5,466 nucleotides of DNA from an uncultured Bacilli bacterium (GTDB taxonomy: Bacteria; Bacillota_I; Bacilli_A; RF39; UBA660), in the NCBI GenBank assembly GCA_947598455.1, contig CANQFI010000099.1, positions 1 to 5,466 on the forward strand, read 5' to 3'. Below the pieces are notes generated by a model. The model made no database searches, had not been told where the DNA came from, and saw nothing but the letters and a program-made list of their open reading frames with translations. The translations under genes were made by a program, and so were the position numbers. Numbering within the stretch: position 1 is the stretch's first letter; each line of letters begins with the position of its first letter. Below, one piece after another: positions 5,422 through 5,466 of the stretch.

Positions 5422-5466
5422 AAAATCTCCCAAACCATTTGTTTATAATGGATTGAGAGATTTTTT
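5422..5466 (+). terminator. Strong terminator-like hairpin ending a ~65-nt leader or small RNA
   Basis: AAAATCTC (5422-5429) pairs with GAGATTTT (5457-5464), CAA (5431-5433) with TTG (5453-5455), and CCATT (5435-5439) with AATGG (5447-5451). That gives 16 pairs with two single mismatches and a 7-nt loop, followed by a T run that reaches the window edge. Together with the promoter just upstream, it marks either the end of a very short RNA or an attenuator before a gene outside the window. No known riboswitch, T-box or ribosomal-protein leader motif was recognised. Confidence 0.7.

Noticed and set aside
5412..5449. TTGAAA (5412-5417) and TATAAT (5444-5449) as another + strand promoter.
   Set aside because: The spacing is 26 nt, far outside the functional range, and the TATAAT is part of the terminator hairpin.

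Overview
The window comes from a very AT-rich (roughly 30% GC by eye), gene-dense low-GC Gram-positive bacterium. The promoters are close to the sigma-A consensus with 17-nt spacers, there are AAGGAG-type ribosome binding sites, a CIRCE operator implies HrcA control, and many short intrinsic terminators run into T tracts. Tryptophan is TGG throughout, no long gene has an in-frame TGA, and one gene ends in TGA, so the standard bacterial code fits better than the mycoplasma code. An uncultured Bacilli/Erysipelotrichia/RF39-like lineage is a reasonable guess, but this is inference.

Left part (1-1964) is housekeeping. It starts with the C-terminal half of a water-type aquaporin on the + strand, cut by the window edge. 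A convergent small heat-shock protein (Hsp20) follows on the - strand, then a divergent DusB-type tRNA-dihydrouridine synthase on the + strand. The Hsp20/Dus intergenic region holds two opposing promoters. The Hsp20 promoter is a perfect TTGACA-17-TATAAT whose -35 box lies inside a CIRCE inverted repeat, so HrcA should repress it. Each gene end has its own tight hairpin terminator, often overlapping the stop codon.

Right part (1955-5289, - strand) is the unusual section. Three tandem, overlapping genes of 393, 379 and 353 aa read as one operon from a promoter near 5318-5346 to the terminator at 1934-1964. All three are diverged paralogues with the same skeleton: HExxH, then an E-x4-F-x-E motif 22-25 residues later, then a C-terminal block resembling the end of M3 (oligoendopeptidase F/thimet) peptidases. 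They are much shorter than PepF (about 600 aa), lack signal peptides and membrane segments, and are probably cytosolic metallopeptidases or metallopeptidase-derived proteins. The third gene has drifted furthest (HEFTH instead of HExGH).

Right edge (5290-5466): the operon promoter is back-to-back with a second strong + strand promoter. An 11-bp inverted repeat and phased TATCA repeats lie across the two -35 regions. The + strand promoter is followed within about 30 nt by a strong terminator-like hairpin, so it makes either a ~65-nt small RNA or an attenuated leader for a gene beyond the window.

The best candidate for something undescribed is the triple mini-M3 peptidase operon together with its shared divergent control region.
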